A DNA stretch of 64,000 bases, taken from the NCBI GenBank assembly GCA_046349085.1, contig JAXMDA010000007.1, positions 1 through 64,000 of the forward strand. The letters are read 5' to 3'. The DNA comes from JAJXWB01 sp046349085. GTDB taxonomy: Bacteria > Pseudomonadota > Alphaproteobacteria > Rhizobiales > Beijerinckiaceae. The notes below the pieces were generated by a model, which did not search any database, had not been told where the DNA came from, and saw only the letters and a list, made by a program, of their open reading frames with translations. Numbering within the stretch: the first letter of the stretch is position 1; every line of letters begins with the position of its first letter. The translations under genes were made by a program, and so were the position numbers. This document shows positions 18,607-25,558 of the stretch, in pieces.

Positions 18607-21600
18607 TTATTGGAAATTCCGCCCCTTCGGCAGCGCGTCGCGCATGGCGGCGGTCTCGCCGCCGAACAGGTCCGGCGCCGCCGGTTTTTCGCGCGGGGCT
18701 CGCGGGCGGGGCGCTTCGCCGGCGCGCGCCGACGCGTCGATTGCGCCGGCGGCGCCCGCGATCTGCGACAGCAGCGGCGTCAGGTCGTCGATGTGCTCGG
18801 CGATGATGTGGATGACGCCGGATGCGTTCTGGTATTTGCCCGTCACCGCGACGAAGCGCGCGCCGATCACGGTCGCGCGCAGCTTCTCGAACAGTTTCGG
18901 CCAGACGATGACATTGGCGACGCCGGTTTCATCCTCCAGCGTCATGAAGACGACGCCGGACGCCGTGCCCGGCCGCTGGCGCACCAGCACGAGGCCCGAG
19001 ACCTTCACGCGATCGCGGCGCGCGTTGACGAGATCGCCGTTGCGCATCGCGCCCCTGGCGTCGAGGTCGCGCCGCACGAAGGAGACGGGATGGGCGCGCA
19101 GCGACAGTCTCAGCCGGCGGTAATCCTCGATCACCTCTTCGCCCGGCGGCATCGGCGGCAGGTCGGCGTCCGGCTCGGTCGCGCGGAAGGAGAGGGGACG
19201 CAGCAGCGGCAGGTCGTCCTTGTCGCCGGCGCGGTTGAGGCCCTGCACGGCCCACAGCGCGTCGCGGCGCGTCAGCCCGAGCGAGGCGAAGGCGTCGGCG
19301 CCGGCGAGAAGTTCGAGCGCGCGCGTCGACAGGCCCGTGCGCAGCCAGACGTCGCGCACGGAATCGTAGCCGCGCCCGCGAAGGGCGACGAGCTTTTTCA
19401 TGTCGTCTTCCGCCAGACCCGAGATCAGCCGGAAGCCGAGCCGCAGCGCATGGGTCGTGCGGATGTGCTCGGCTCTCTCGGCGTGGCGGGGATGGACCGC
19501 GCGGGAGGTGGAAACCTCGCCGTTCGAGACGCGCTGCCGCGCAGCGCTTCCCGGGATGAGGTTTCCTCCCTTTTCATCCTGGCTCGAACCTTCACCCTGA
19601 GGAGCGCCTGAAAGGCGCGTCTCGAAGGGCGGCCGAGACACGAGCCTCTGGATCATGCTTCGAGACGCCTGCTGCGCAGGCTCCTCAGCATGAGAGATTG
19701 GGGTTTGCGGCGCATGTCGCCGCAGCACGGGCTCCAGCGTGCAATCCCAGTCCGACGCGTTGATGTCGGGCTCACGTACGTCCACCCCGTGCTCGCGCGC
19801 GTCGCGCACGATCTGCGCCGGCGCGTAAAAGCCCATGGGCTGCGCATTGATGAGCGCGCAGGCGAAGACATCCGGGTAGTAGCATTTCATCCAGGCCGAG
19901 GCGTAGACGAGCAGCGCGAAGGAAGCCGCGTGGCTTTCGGGGAAGCCGTAGGAGCCGAAGCCCTCGATCTGCTTGAAGCAGCGCTCGGCGAATTCGCGCG
20001 GATAGCCGCGCGCCGTCATGCCCTCGATCATCTTGGCGCGGAAATGTCCGATCGTGCCGACGCGCTTGAAGGTCGCCATGGCGCGGCGCAGCCTGTCGGC
20101 CTCGTCCGGCGTGAAGCCCGCGGCCACGATGGCGATGCGCATCGCCTGCTCCTGGAACAGCGGCACGCCGCGGGTCTTTTCGAGCACCTCGCGCAATTCT
20201 TCCTTCGGGTAGGTGGTCGGCTCCAGCCCCAGGCGCCGCCGCAGGTAGGGATGCACCATGTCGCCCTGGATCGGGCCGGGACGCACGATGGCGACCTCGA
20301 TCACCAGATCGTAGAATTTCTGCGGCTTGAGGCGCGGCAGCATGGACATCTGCGCGCGGCTTTCGATCTGGAACACGCCGATCGTGTCGGCGGCCGAGAT
20401 CATCCCGTAGACAGGCGGCTCGTCCGTGCGGAGATCGGCGAGCGCGAGCTTGCGCCCGTAATGCCGGTCGAGCAGCGCGAAGCTCTTGCGCAGCGCCGTG
20501 AGCATGCCGAGCGCGAGCACGTCGACCTTGAGGATGCGCAGCGCCTCGAGATCGTCCTTGTCCCATTCGATCGTCGTGCGGTCGTCCATCGTGGCGGGCA
20601 TGATCGGCACGATTTCGTCGAGCCGGTCGCGCGTGATGACGAAGCCGCCGGTGTGCTGCGACAGGTGGCGCGGAAAGCCGGCGATCTCGTGCGCGAGCGT
20701 CAGCGTCCGGGCGAGGCGCGGCTCGGACGGGTCGAGACCGGCGCGCGCGCCGGCTTGCGCGCCCGGCGCCTCGCCGCGTCCCCACACCGAGCCCGACAGC
20801 GCCGACAGCACGTCCTCGGAAAAACCGAAAACCTTCGCCGTTTCGCGGATGGCGGAGCGGCCGCGATAGCTGACGACGGTCGCCGTCAGCGCTGCGCGAT
20901 CGCGGCCGTAGCGCTCGTAGATGTGCTGGATCACCTCCTCGCGCCGTTCGTGCTCGAAATCGACGTCGATGTCGGGCGGCTCGTTGCGTTGCTGCGAGAT
21001 GAAGCGCTCGAACAGCAGGCCGGCGCCGACGGGATCGATCTCGGTGATTCCCAGGCAGTAGCAGATGGCCGAATTGGCGGCCGAGCCGCGCCCCTGCGCG
21101 AGTATCCCTTCGCTGCGCGCATAACGCACGATGTCGTGGACGGTGAGGAAATAGGCGGCGTAGCCGAGGACGGCGACGATCTTCAGCTCGTGCGCGATCG
21201 TGGCGGCGGCTTGCGCGGGGACGCCGTTCGGCCAGCGCGCCTTCGCGCCTTCGGCGACGTAATGCTCGAGCGCCGCCTGCTCGCTGGGGAAGCCCTCGCG
21301 CAGTTCGGACGGATAATTATGGGCGAGCTCGTCGAGCGAGAAGCCGATGCGGTCGAGGATGCGAACGCTTTCGGCCACCGCCTCCGGCGCCTCGGAAAAC
21401 AGGCGCGCCATTTCGCGCGGGCTTTTCAGATGCCGCTCGGCGTTGAGGCTGAGCAGCCGCCCTGCGTCGTCGAGCGTCCGGCCTTTGCGGATGCAGGTCA
21501 GGACATCGGCGAGTTCGCGCCGCTCGGGCGTATGCATGAGAACGTCGTTGACGGCGACGAGCGGCAGGCCGGTCTCGCGCGCGAGCGTGAGCCGTCGCGC

Positions 21601-22128
21601 GAAATCGCGCCGCATGCGCGGCCCGTAGACGGCGGTCAATGCCAGCCACAGCCGGCCCTTGGCGGCGGCGCGCAGGCGGGCGAGCGCGTCGTCGCGCGCG
21701 GGCTTGCCGGGGAAAGGAGAAGCGTCGTGCGACGACCGCTCCATCACGATCAGCAATTGTCCGTCCGCATATTCGATGAGATCGTCGAGGCGCAGCAGGC
21801 TCTTGCCTTTCTCTGCGCGCATGTTCGCCTGCGTCAGCATGCGGCAGAGCCGGCCCCAGGCGGCGCGGTCCTGCGGATAGGCGATGATGTCGGGCGTATC
21901 GTCCTCGAACACGAGCCGCGCGCCGGCCACGACCTTGAACTCGCCGATGTCCTCTCGCCTTTCGCGCGCGTAGACATGCGCGCGCACGACGCCGGCGACC
22001 GAATTGCGGTCGGCGACGCCGATGCCGGCATGGCCGAGCCCCGCGGCCTGCGCGACGAGCTCCTCCGGATGCGACGCGCCGCGCAGGAAGGAAAAATTCG
22101 TGGCCGTGGCGAGCTCGGCGTAGGTCAT
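18607..22128 (-). CDS. imuC: Error-prone DNA polymerase ImuC/DnaE2, with in-frame palindromic insertions
   Basis: 1173 residues; the family is usually near 1050-1100. It starts MTYAELATATNFSFLRGASH, the PHP-domain signature, and has the C-family polymerase catalytic site PDIDVDFEHERREE and the third aspartate in LKVDVLALGML, so activity is expected. It is the catalytic member of the SOS mutasome and does translesion synthesis with ImuA and ImuB. The extra length is a stretch at about residues 805-890, between DCTLEPVLRR and HALRLGFRLISGLAEDD, which are adjacent in usual family members; that stretch is encoded by two palindromes (19511-19565 and 19593-19694). The ATG overlaps the DUF559 stop (ATGA). 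Confidence 0.96.
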   Translation of the reverse strand: MTYAELATATNFSFLRGASHPEELVAQAAGLGHAGIGVADRNSVAGVVRAHVYARERREDIGEFKVVAGARLVFEDDTPDIIAYPQDRAAWGRLCRMLTQANMRAEKGKSLLRLDDLIEYADGQLLIVMERSSHDASPFPGKPARDDALARLRAAAKGRLWLALTAVYGPRMRRDFARRLTLARETGLPLVAVNDVLMHTPERRELADVLTCIRKGRTLDDAGRLLSLNAERHLKSPREMARLFSEAPEAVAESVRILDRIGFSLDELAHNYPSELREGFPSEQAALEHYVAEGAKARWPNGVPAQAAATIAHELKIVAVLGYAAYFLTVHDIVRYARSEGILAQGRGSAANSAICYCLGITEIDPVGAGLLFERFISQQRNEPPDIDVDFEHERREEVIQHIYERYGRDRAALTATVVSYRGRSAIRETAKVFGFSEDVLSALSGSVWGRGEAPGAQAGARAGLDPSEPRLARTLTLAHEIAGFPRHLSQHTGGFVITRDRLDEIVPIMPATMDDRTTIEWDKDDLEALRILKVDVLALGMLTALRKSFALLDRHYGRKLALADLRTDEPPVYGMISAADTIGVFQIESRAQMSMLPRLKPQKFYDLVIEVAIVRPGPIQGDMVHPYLRRRLGLEPTTYPKEELREVLEKTRGVPLFQEQAMRIAIVAAGFTPDEADRLRRAMATFKRVGTIGHFRAKMIEGMTARGYPREFAERCFKQIEGFGSYGFPESHAASFALLVYASAWMKCYYPDVFACALINAQPMGFYAPAQIVRDAREHGVDVREPDINASDWDCTLEPVLRRHAPQTPISHAEEPAQQASRSMIQRLVSRPPFETRLSGAPQGEGSSQDEKGGNLIPGSAARQRVSNGEVSTSRAVHPRHAERAEHIRTTHALRLGFRLISGLAEDDMKKLVALRGRGYDSVRDVWLRTGLSTRALELLAGADAFASLGLTRRDALWAVQGLNRAGDKDDLPLLRPLSFRATEPDADLPPMPPGEEVIEDYRRLRLSLRAHPVSFVRRDLDARGAMRNGDLVNARRDRVKVSGLVLVRQRPGTASGVVFMTLEDETGVANVIVWPKLFEKLRATVIGARFVAVTGKYQNASGVIHIIAEHIDDLTPLLSQIAGAAGAIDASARAGEAPRPRAPREKPAAPDLFGGETAAMRDALPKGRNFQ
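19511..19565. repeat. A-like short palindrome inside imuC
   Basis: Arms GAAACCTC (19511-19518) and GAGGTTTC (19558-19565) enclose a GCGCTGC-CGC-GCAGCGC hairpin and a CGTTCGAGACG segment. On the coding strand the middle resembles family A (CTCATCC, then GTCTCGAACG). It stays in frame with imuC. Confidence 0.75.
19593..19694. repeat. Palindromic repeat, family A, in frame inside imuC
   Basis: Outer arms CACCCTGAGGAGCG and CTCCTCAGCATGAG, inner arms GTCTCGAAG and CTTCGAGACG. The imuC frame runs through it, giving the peptide pattern HAEE-x5-SRSM, then FETR-x3-APQ-x-EG. Confidence 0.92.
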
Positions 22129-22625
22129 GGGGATTTGGGCCAGGATTCGTGCGACGGCTCGGCCCCCTCCCTTTCCCTCCCCCGCTCCGCGGGAGAGGGG
22201 ACGACTGACCTTCGTCGTGACGAATCCGTGTGAAGCGACGAGTCTGCTCCCTCTCCCGCGGAGCGGGGGAGGGTTGGGGAGGGGGTCTTGGGCAGATGCG
22301 CCAGAATCGTTTCGATGACGCCATCGAAATTATTGTAGACCTCGTCGTTCCTGAACCGTAGAACCCGCCATCCACGCGCTGCAAACCACGTGTCGCGGCG
22401 GCGATCATGCGCGATTTCTGCCTCCGTCGAATGCGTTGCTCCATCGATTTCGATGGCCAAGCGCGCCGCATGGCATAGAAAGTCCGCGATATACGGTCCG
22501 CACGGCGCCTGCCGTCGGAACTGCAATCCTGCGAGACGATGCGCACGGAGAGCGCGCCACAATATCTTCTCCGCGTTCGAGGAGTCCCGCCTCAACCTCT
22601 GCGCGAAAACGCTCGCCCCGCTCAC
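22125..22625 (-). CDS. DUF559 (Vsr-like endonuclease fold) protein embedded in the imu operon
   Basis: 166 residues from a GTG whose GTGA overlaps the imuB stop; its own TGA overlaps the imuC ATG (ATGA). The DUF559 core at about 8-110 is intact: LRRDSSNAEKILWRALRA, LQFRRQAPCGPYIADFLC, LAIEIDGATHS, then TWFAARGWRVLRFRNDEV. The aspartate in ADF, the E/D pair in EIDG and the following histidine are the residues that match the Vsr/restriction-fold active site. The family's biochemistry is not established. About 113-154 is an extra tail encoded by a family-D palindrome. Tight coupling on both sides implies it is made together with ImuB and ImuC. The frame is open further upstream inside imuB, but the conserved protein begins near the GTG. 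Confidence 0.85.
   Translation of the reverse strand: MSGASVFAQRLRRDSSNAEKILWRALRAHRLAGLQFRRQAPCGPYIADFLCHAARLAIEIDGATHSTEAEIAHDRRRDTWFAARGWRVLRFRNDEVYNNFDGVIETILAHLPKTPSPTLPRSAGEGADSSLHTDSSRRRSVVPSPAERGREREGAEPSHESWPKSP
22163..22286. repeat. Palindromic repeat, family D, forming the tail of the DUF559 gene
   Basis: Outer arms CCCCCTCCCTTTCCCTCCCC and GGGGGAGGGTTGGGGAGGGG with inner CGCTCCGCGGGAGAGGGG and CCCTCTCCCGCGGAGCG. The DUF559 frame stays open through it. A second copy is at 43067-43176. Confidence 0.9.
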
Positions 22626-24481
22626 CCGCACACCCCGTGCACGAACCAGCGCGGCCGCATCGTCTCGCTGCCGAACAGGCCTTCGCGGAACAGCCAGAAG
22701 CGGCCGCCGCTCCTGTCCTCGACATGGAAGTAATCGCGCGTGAGGCCGGCGCCGCGCCACCATTCCGGCGCGATGCGCTCGGGGCCTTCGTAGGCCGCGA
22801 CCTCGTGCGTCGCGCGGCGCCATTTGAAACGCAGCGGCGGGCCGTCGGGCACGGCGGCGATGGCCTCGACCGGCTCGGGCTTTTCGAACAGGCGCGGGGG
22901 ACGATTGCAAGCAACGCCTTCATCCTCAGAGCCTGACCGGAAATGGCTCGCGACGGCCCCGACTGTCATCCCGGACGGCCGAAGGCCGATCCGGGATCCA
23001 GCGGGAGAGCTTCGTGCGCTGGCGCCCGGCTCTCCGCTTCGCTCCGGCCGGGATGACAGCAAGGGAGGATACGAGTTTCGAGTCGGCGGCGCCTTTCGGG
23101 CGCGATCGCCTCCTACGCTCGCCGGCTGCGTCTGGCTCGCGAATTCCGGCGTATGCGTATCGTGAAAGACGAGCCGCTGTACGCGCGTCGCGCCGAAACG
23201 CGCGCCGAGCCGGTCGATCAGATCGGCGAAGGCCTGCATGTCGATTTCGTCGGCGTGCGCTTCGACGAGATCGGCGCGCGGCGCGCATGTCGCGCGCTCG
23301 ACCGCCGTCGCGGCCAGCCGGATCACGTCGAAGCCGTAGCCCGTGTCGAGACCCTCTTCGCCGAGCGCCTCGATCTTTTCGCGCAAGAGACGCGTCAAGG
23401 CGCGCGCATCGCGTTGCGGCCGGCTGGTCGTCGCCTCGATATGGCGCGTCGCGCCGTCGACGCGGAAGAAGCTCGCCGCGATCTTGCGCGCTCCCTCGTC
23501 GTGACGTTCGAGCAGCGCGCAGAGATCGCGCGCAAGATCGGCAAGAACGCGCTCGATCTCGTCGCGCCGGGCGAGCCCTTCGGCGAAGCGGCGTTCGGCC
23601 ATGTAGGGCGCGGCCTCGAAACGCGGCGAGATCGGATCGCGCGCGGCGCCGACGATGGCGTCGAGCCGCGCGATCAGCGTCGCGCCGAACCGCGCGGCGA
23701 GCGGAGCGCGCGGCCGCGTCAGCAGATCGCCGACGCGCGTGAGGCCGGCCGTGCGCAGGCCGGCGACGACGTCGTCGGAAACGCGCAGCGCCGCGACCGG
23801 CAGCCTGCGCAGAATTTTGGCGGCGCCCGCATGATCGTCGCCGGCCAGAAGGCGCGTGGCCGAAAAGCGCGCGAGCGCCCAGGCGAGCGCGGCATTGGGG
23901 GCGATCGCGCAGCGGGCGTGAAAGCCTTGCGCGCCAAGGCCGCTTTCGATCGCGGCGATCATCGCCTGTTCGCCGCCGAACAGATGCGCGCAACCCTCTA
24001 TGTCGAGCATGGCGCCGTCGGGCGCGTCGAGGGCTGCGAGCGGCGTGAAGCGGCGCAGCCAGTCGGCAATGGCGGCGAGAAGCTCGGCTTCGGCTTGTGG
24101 ATCGGCCTGATGCAGTTCGAGATCGGGACGCATGGCGCGCGCAGACGCCAGCGCCATGCCCGGCTTGAGGCCCGCCTGCAGCGCGGCGGAATCGACCGCG
24201 ACGAGCTGCTGCGCGCTGCCGATTTTCGACCAGATGGCGAGGGGCGGTGTGGACACTTTTGCCGCTCCACGCCCCTCATCCTGAGGAGCGGCCGCAGGCC
24301 GCGTCTCGAAGGATGCTCCAGAAGTGCGTGGTGCGGCCATGCTTCGAGACGGCGCTTTCAGCGCCTCCTCAGCATGAGGGCTGGTGGAATGGCGCTTTTC
24401 CTCACGCCGAACGCGCAAATCCTGCTGTCGCCGGATCCGGTCCGTGGCGAGGAAAGGGAGGGAAATGGACAGAAAACGCAT
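22622..24481 (-). CDS. imuB: ImuB, inactive Y-family polymerase-like mutasome hub, with two in-frame palindromes
   Basis: 619 residues; the family is usually about 480-530. It begins MRFLSISLPFLATDRIRR, the ImuB form of the palm motif that lacks the catalytic acidic residues of DinB, so it is a scaffold rather than a polymerase. It links ImuA, ImuC and the beta clamp. Palm, fingers and HhH regions are recognisable: LAIWSKIGSAQQLVAVDSAALQAGL, RPDLELHQADPQAEAELL, GATLIARLDAIVG. Two extra segments are encoded by repeats: residues about 34-69 (family A, 24274-24380) and about 475-506 (family C, 22964-23058). The ATG overlaps the end of imuA by about 80 bases; this start is chosen because the conserved protein begins there. 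Confidence 0.93.
   Translation of the reverse strand: MRFLSISLPFLATDRIRRQQDLRVRREEKRHSTSPHAEEALKAPSRSMAAPRTSGASFETRPAAAPQDEGRGAAKVSTPPLAIWSKIGSAQQLVAVDSAALQAGLKPGMALASARAMRPDLELHQADPQAEAELLAAIADWLRRFTPLAALDAPDGAMLDIEGCAHLFGGEQAMIAAIESGLGAQGFHARCAIAPNAALAWALARFSATRLLAGDDHAGAAKILRRLPVAALRVSDDVVAGLRTAGLTRVGDLLTRPRAPLAARFGATLIARLDAIVGAARDPISPRFEAAPYMAERRFAEGLARRDEIERVLADLARDLCALLERHDEGARKIAASFFRVDGATRHIEATTSRPQRDARALTRLLREKIEALGEEGLDTGYGFDVIRLAATAVERATCAPRADLVEAHADEIDMQAFADLIDRLGARFGATRVQRLVFHDTHTPEFASQTQPASVGGDRARKAPPTRNSYPPLLSSRPERSGEPGASARSSPAGSRIGLRPSGMTVGAVASHFRSGSEDEGVACNRPPRLFEKPEPVEAIAAVPDGPPLRFKWRRATHEVAAYEGPERIAPEWWRGAGLTRDYFHVEDRSGGRFWLFREGLFGSETMRPRWFVHGVCG
22964..23058. repeat. Palindromic repeat, family C, in frame inside imuB
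   Basis: Left arm TGTCATCCCGGACGGCC, right arm GGCCGGGATGACA, with inner GAAGGCCGATCCGGGATCC. It encodes about residues 475-506 of ImuB (pattern SSRPERSGEPG ... GLRPSGMTV) without a stop. Confidence 0.9.
24274..24380. repeat. Palindromic repeat, family A, in frame inside imuB
   Basis: Outer arms CCTCATCCTGAGGAGCG and CTCCTCAGCATGAGGG, inner arms GTCTCGAAGGATG and CATGCTTCGAGACG. Read in the same frame as the copy in imuC: HAEE-x5-SRSM ... FETR-x3-APQ-x-EG. Confidence 0.92.
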
Positions 24482-25220
24482 GGAACGCGACCTCGTGCAC
24501 TCTTTCCGAATCGAACCCGAACATGCCGCGCGCCTTGACGAGACGCGCGCCGATCCGCGGCGGGCCGGGCAAGCCCAGACGGTTATTCGCCACCGGCTCG
24601 GGCGGGCTCGAGCGGCGTTGCGCCTCGATGCGCGTCGCCGCCGCCGACGACAGGCGCGAGGCCGCTCCGCTGAGAGCGAGCGGAACCAGGAGCCCGGCGC
24701 CGCCGCCGGCGCGGGCGGCAAGCGCAAGGCGGCGCGAGGCGTCGAGCGTGTAGAGACGATGGGGAACGGCGCTTTCCGCCAGAACGGCGGCGACGGCGGC
24801 GCATTTCAGCGCTTCCTCCATCACCCGCAGCGTCTCGCGCGCATCTCGCGCGCGCACGATGACGAGCCGCGCCGGATCGACGCCGGCGGCCGCCAGGCCC
24901 GGCCCGTAGGGCGCGCCCGTTTCGAGCGCAACGAAATCCTCGACGATCAGAACGATGCCGCCCGCCGGCTTTTCGCACGCGCAGGCGGCCGTCAGATGCA
25001 GTCCCAAGGCTAGGGCCGCATGAGCGTCGGACGCGGAAGCCGGAACGATCTCGTGCAGCCCGCCGGCAAGCCGCACGGACGACAGATAAGCCGCCGTGGC
25101 GGACGCCGGCGCCTCGTCCGTTTGCTTCCGCCGCAGGCCGCTCGCCCCGCTCGCCGCTTCGATGCGGGCGATCTCGCGGCGCAAAACAGCCAGACGTTCC
25201 GAACTGCCGCGCGGCGACAT
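24402..25220 (-). CDS. imuA: ImuA, RecA-like SOS mutasome protein
   Basis: 272 residues. The family signature segments are present: SSVRLAGGLHEIVPASASDAHAAL near 48-70, GIVLIVEDFVALETGAPYGPGL, VIVRARDARETLRVMEEALKC and RLYTLDASRRLALAARAGG. ImuA is a RecA-related protein without an evident Walker A loop that works with ImuB and ImuC in damage-induced mutagenesis. The start lies 14 bases downstream of a LexA box, so it opens the SOS operon. Its 3' end overlaps imuB. Confidence 0.92.
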   Translation of the reverse strand: MSPRGSSERLAVLRREIARIEAASGASGLRRKQTDEAPASATAAYLSSVRLAGGLHEIVPASASDAHAALALGLHLTAACACEKPAGGIVLIVEDFVALETGAPYGPGLAAAGVDPARLVIVRARDARETLRVMEEALKCAAVAAVLAESAVPHRLYTLDASRRLALAARAGGGAGLLVPLALSGAASRLSSAAATRIEAQRRSSPPEPVANNRLGLPGPPRIGARLVKARGMFGFDSERVHEVAFHAFSVHFPPFPRHGPDPATAGFARSA

Positions 25221-25234
25221 CGGTCAAGCCTTTC

Positions 25235-25249
25235 GTTCGTGTTTTGTTC
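25235..25249 (-). promoter_or_regulatory. LexA box (alphaproteobacterial type) in front of imuA
   Basis: GTTCGTGTTTTGTTC, a perfect GTTC-N7-GTTC direct repeat, which is the known LexA site of alphaproteobacteria. It lies 15-29 bases upstream of the imuA start. A further GTTC at 25254-25257 follows. It predicts SOS induction of imuA-imuB-DUF559-imuC as one unit. Confidence 0.9.
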
Positions 25250-25558
25250 TATAGTTCTGCGCCTCCCCGAAAGAGTCAAGCCGCTCTCCGCCGTTTCTCC
25301 GCTTTCGCCGAACGGCATAACAAAAGCGAATAGGGACGCCTGAAAACGAAACTGACGCCGCGCCAGCGCGCTGCTACTCAGAATGCGACAACGGGCGCCT
25401 TGATCGGCGGGCTCCTTGCGTCACAATGCGACGCTATATGAATGCCGCTGCACAGGAAGCCGCGGCTCGTATGAATGGCGTTGCGCTTGAACCGCGCAGG
25501 CGCGCCAACAAAGATCGAAGCGACAACGCTCGATACCTAGAGGGAACCGGAGGGACGC
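25250..25558. other. Intergenic region between imuA and the Liv operon with direct repeats
   Basis: With the LexA box this is the only gene-free stretch over 300 bases. It holds the divergent promoters. The half next to the Liv operon has a near-perfect 15-base direct repeat, TATGAATGCCGCTGC (25437) and TATGAATGGCGTTGC (25470), 33 bases apart, and a looser pair around AATGCGAC (25382 and 25425). I see no gene or RNA in it. Confidence 0.6.

Noticed and set aside
19690..22233. 847-codon open frame on the plus strand opposite imuC
   Set aside because: Antisense shadow of a gene with an intact polymerase active site; composition is not protein-like.
22626..22910. Extension of the DUF559 reading frame upstream to 22910
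   Set aside because: It lies entirely inside imuB and is not conserved-looking; the GTG at 22625 with the GTGA overlap gives the family length.
22622..24727. ImuB starting further upstream at 24727
   Set aside because: The extra 82 residues lie wholly inside imuA; the conserved ImuB start MRFLSISLPFLATDR is at 24481.
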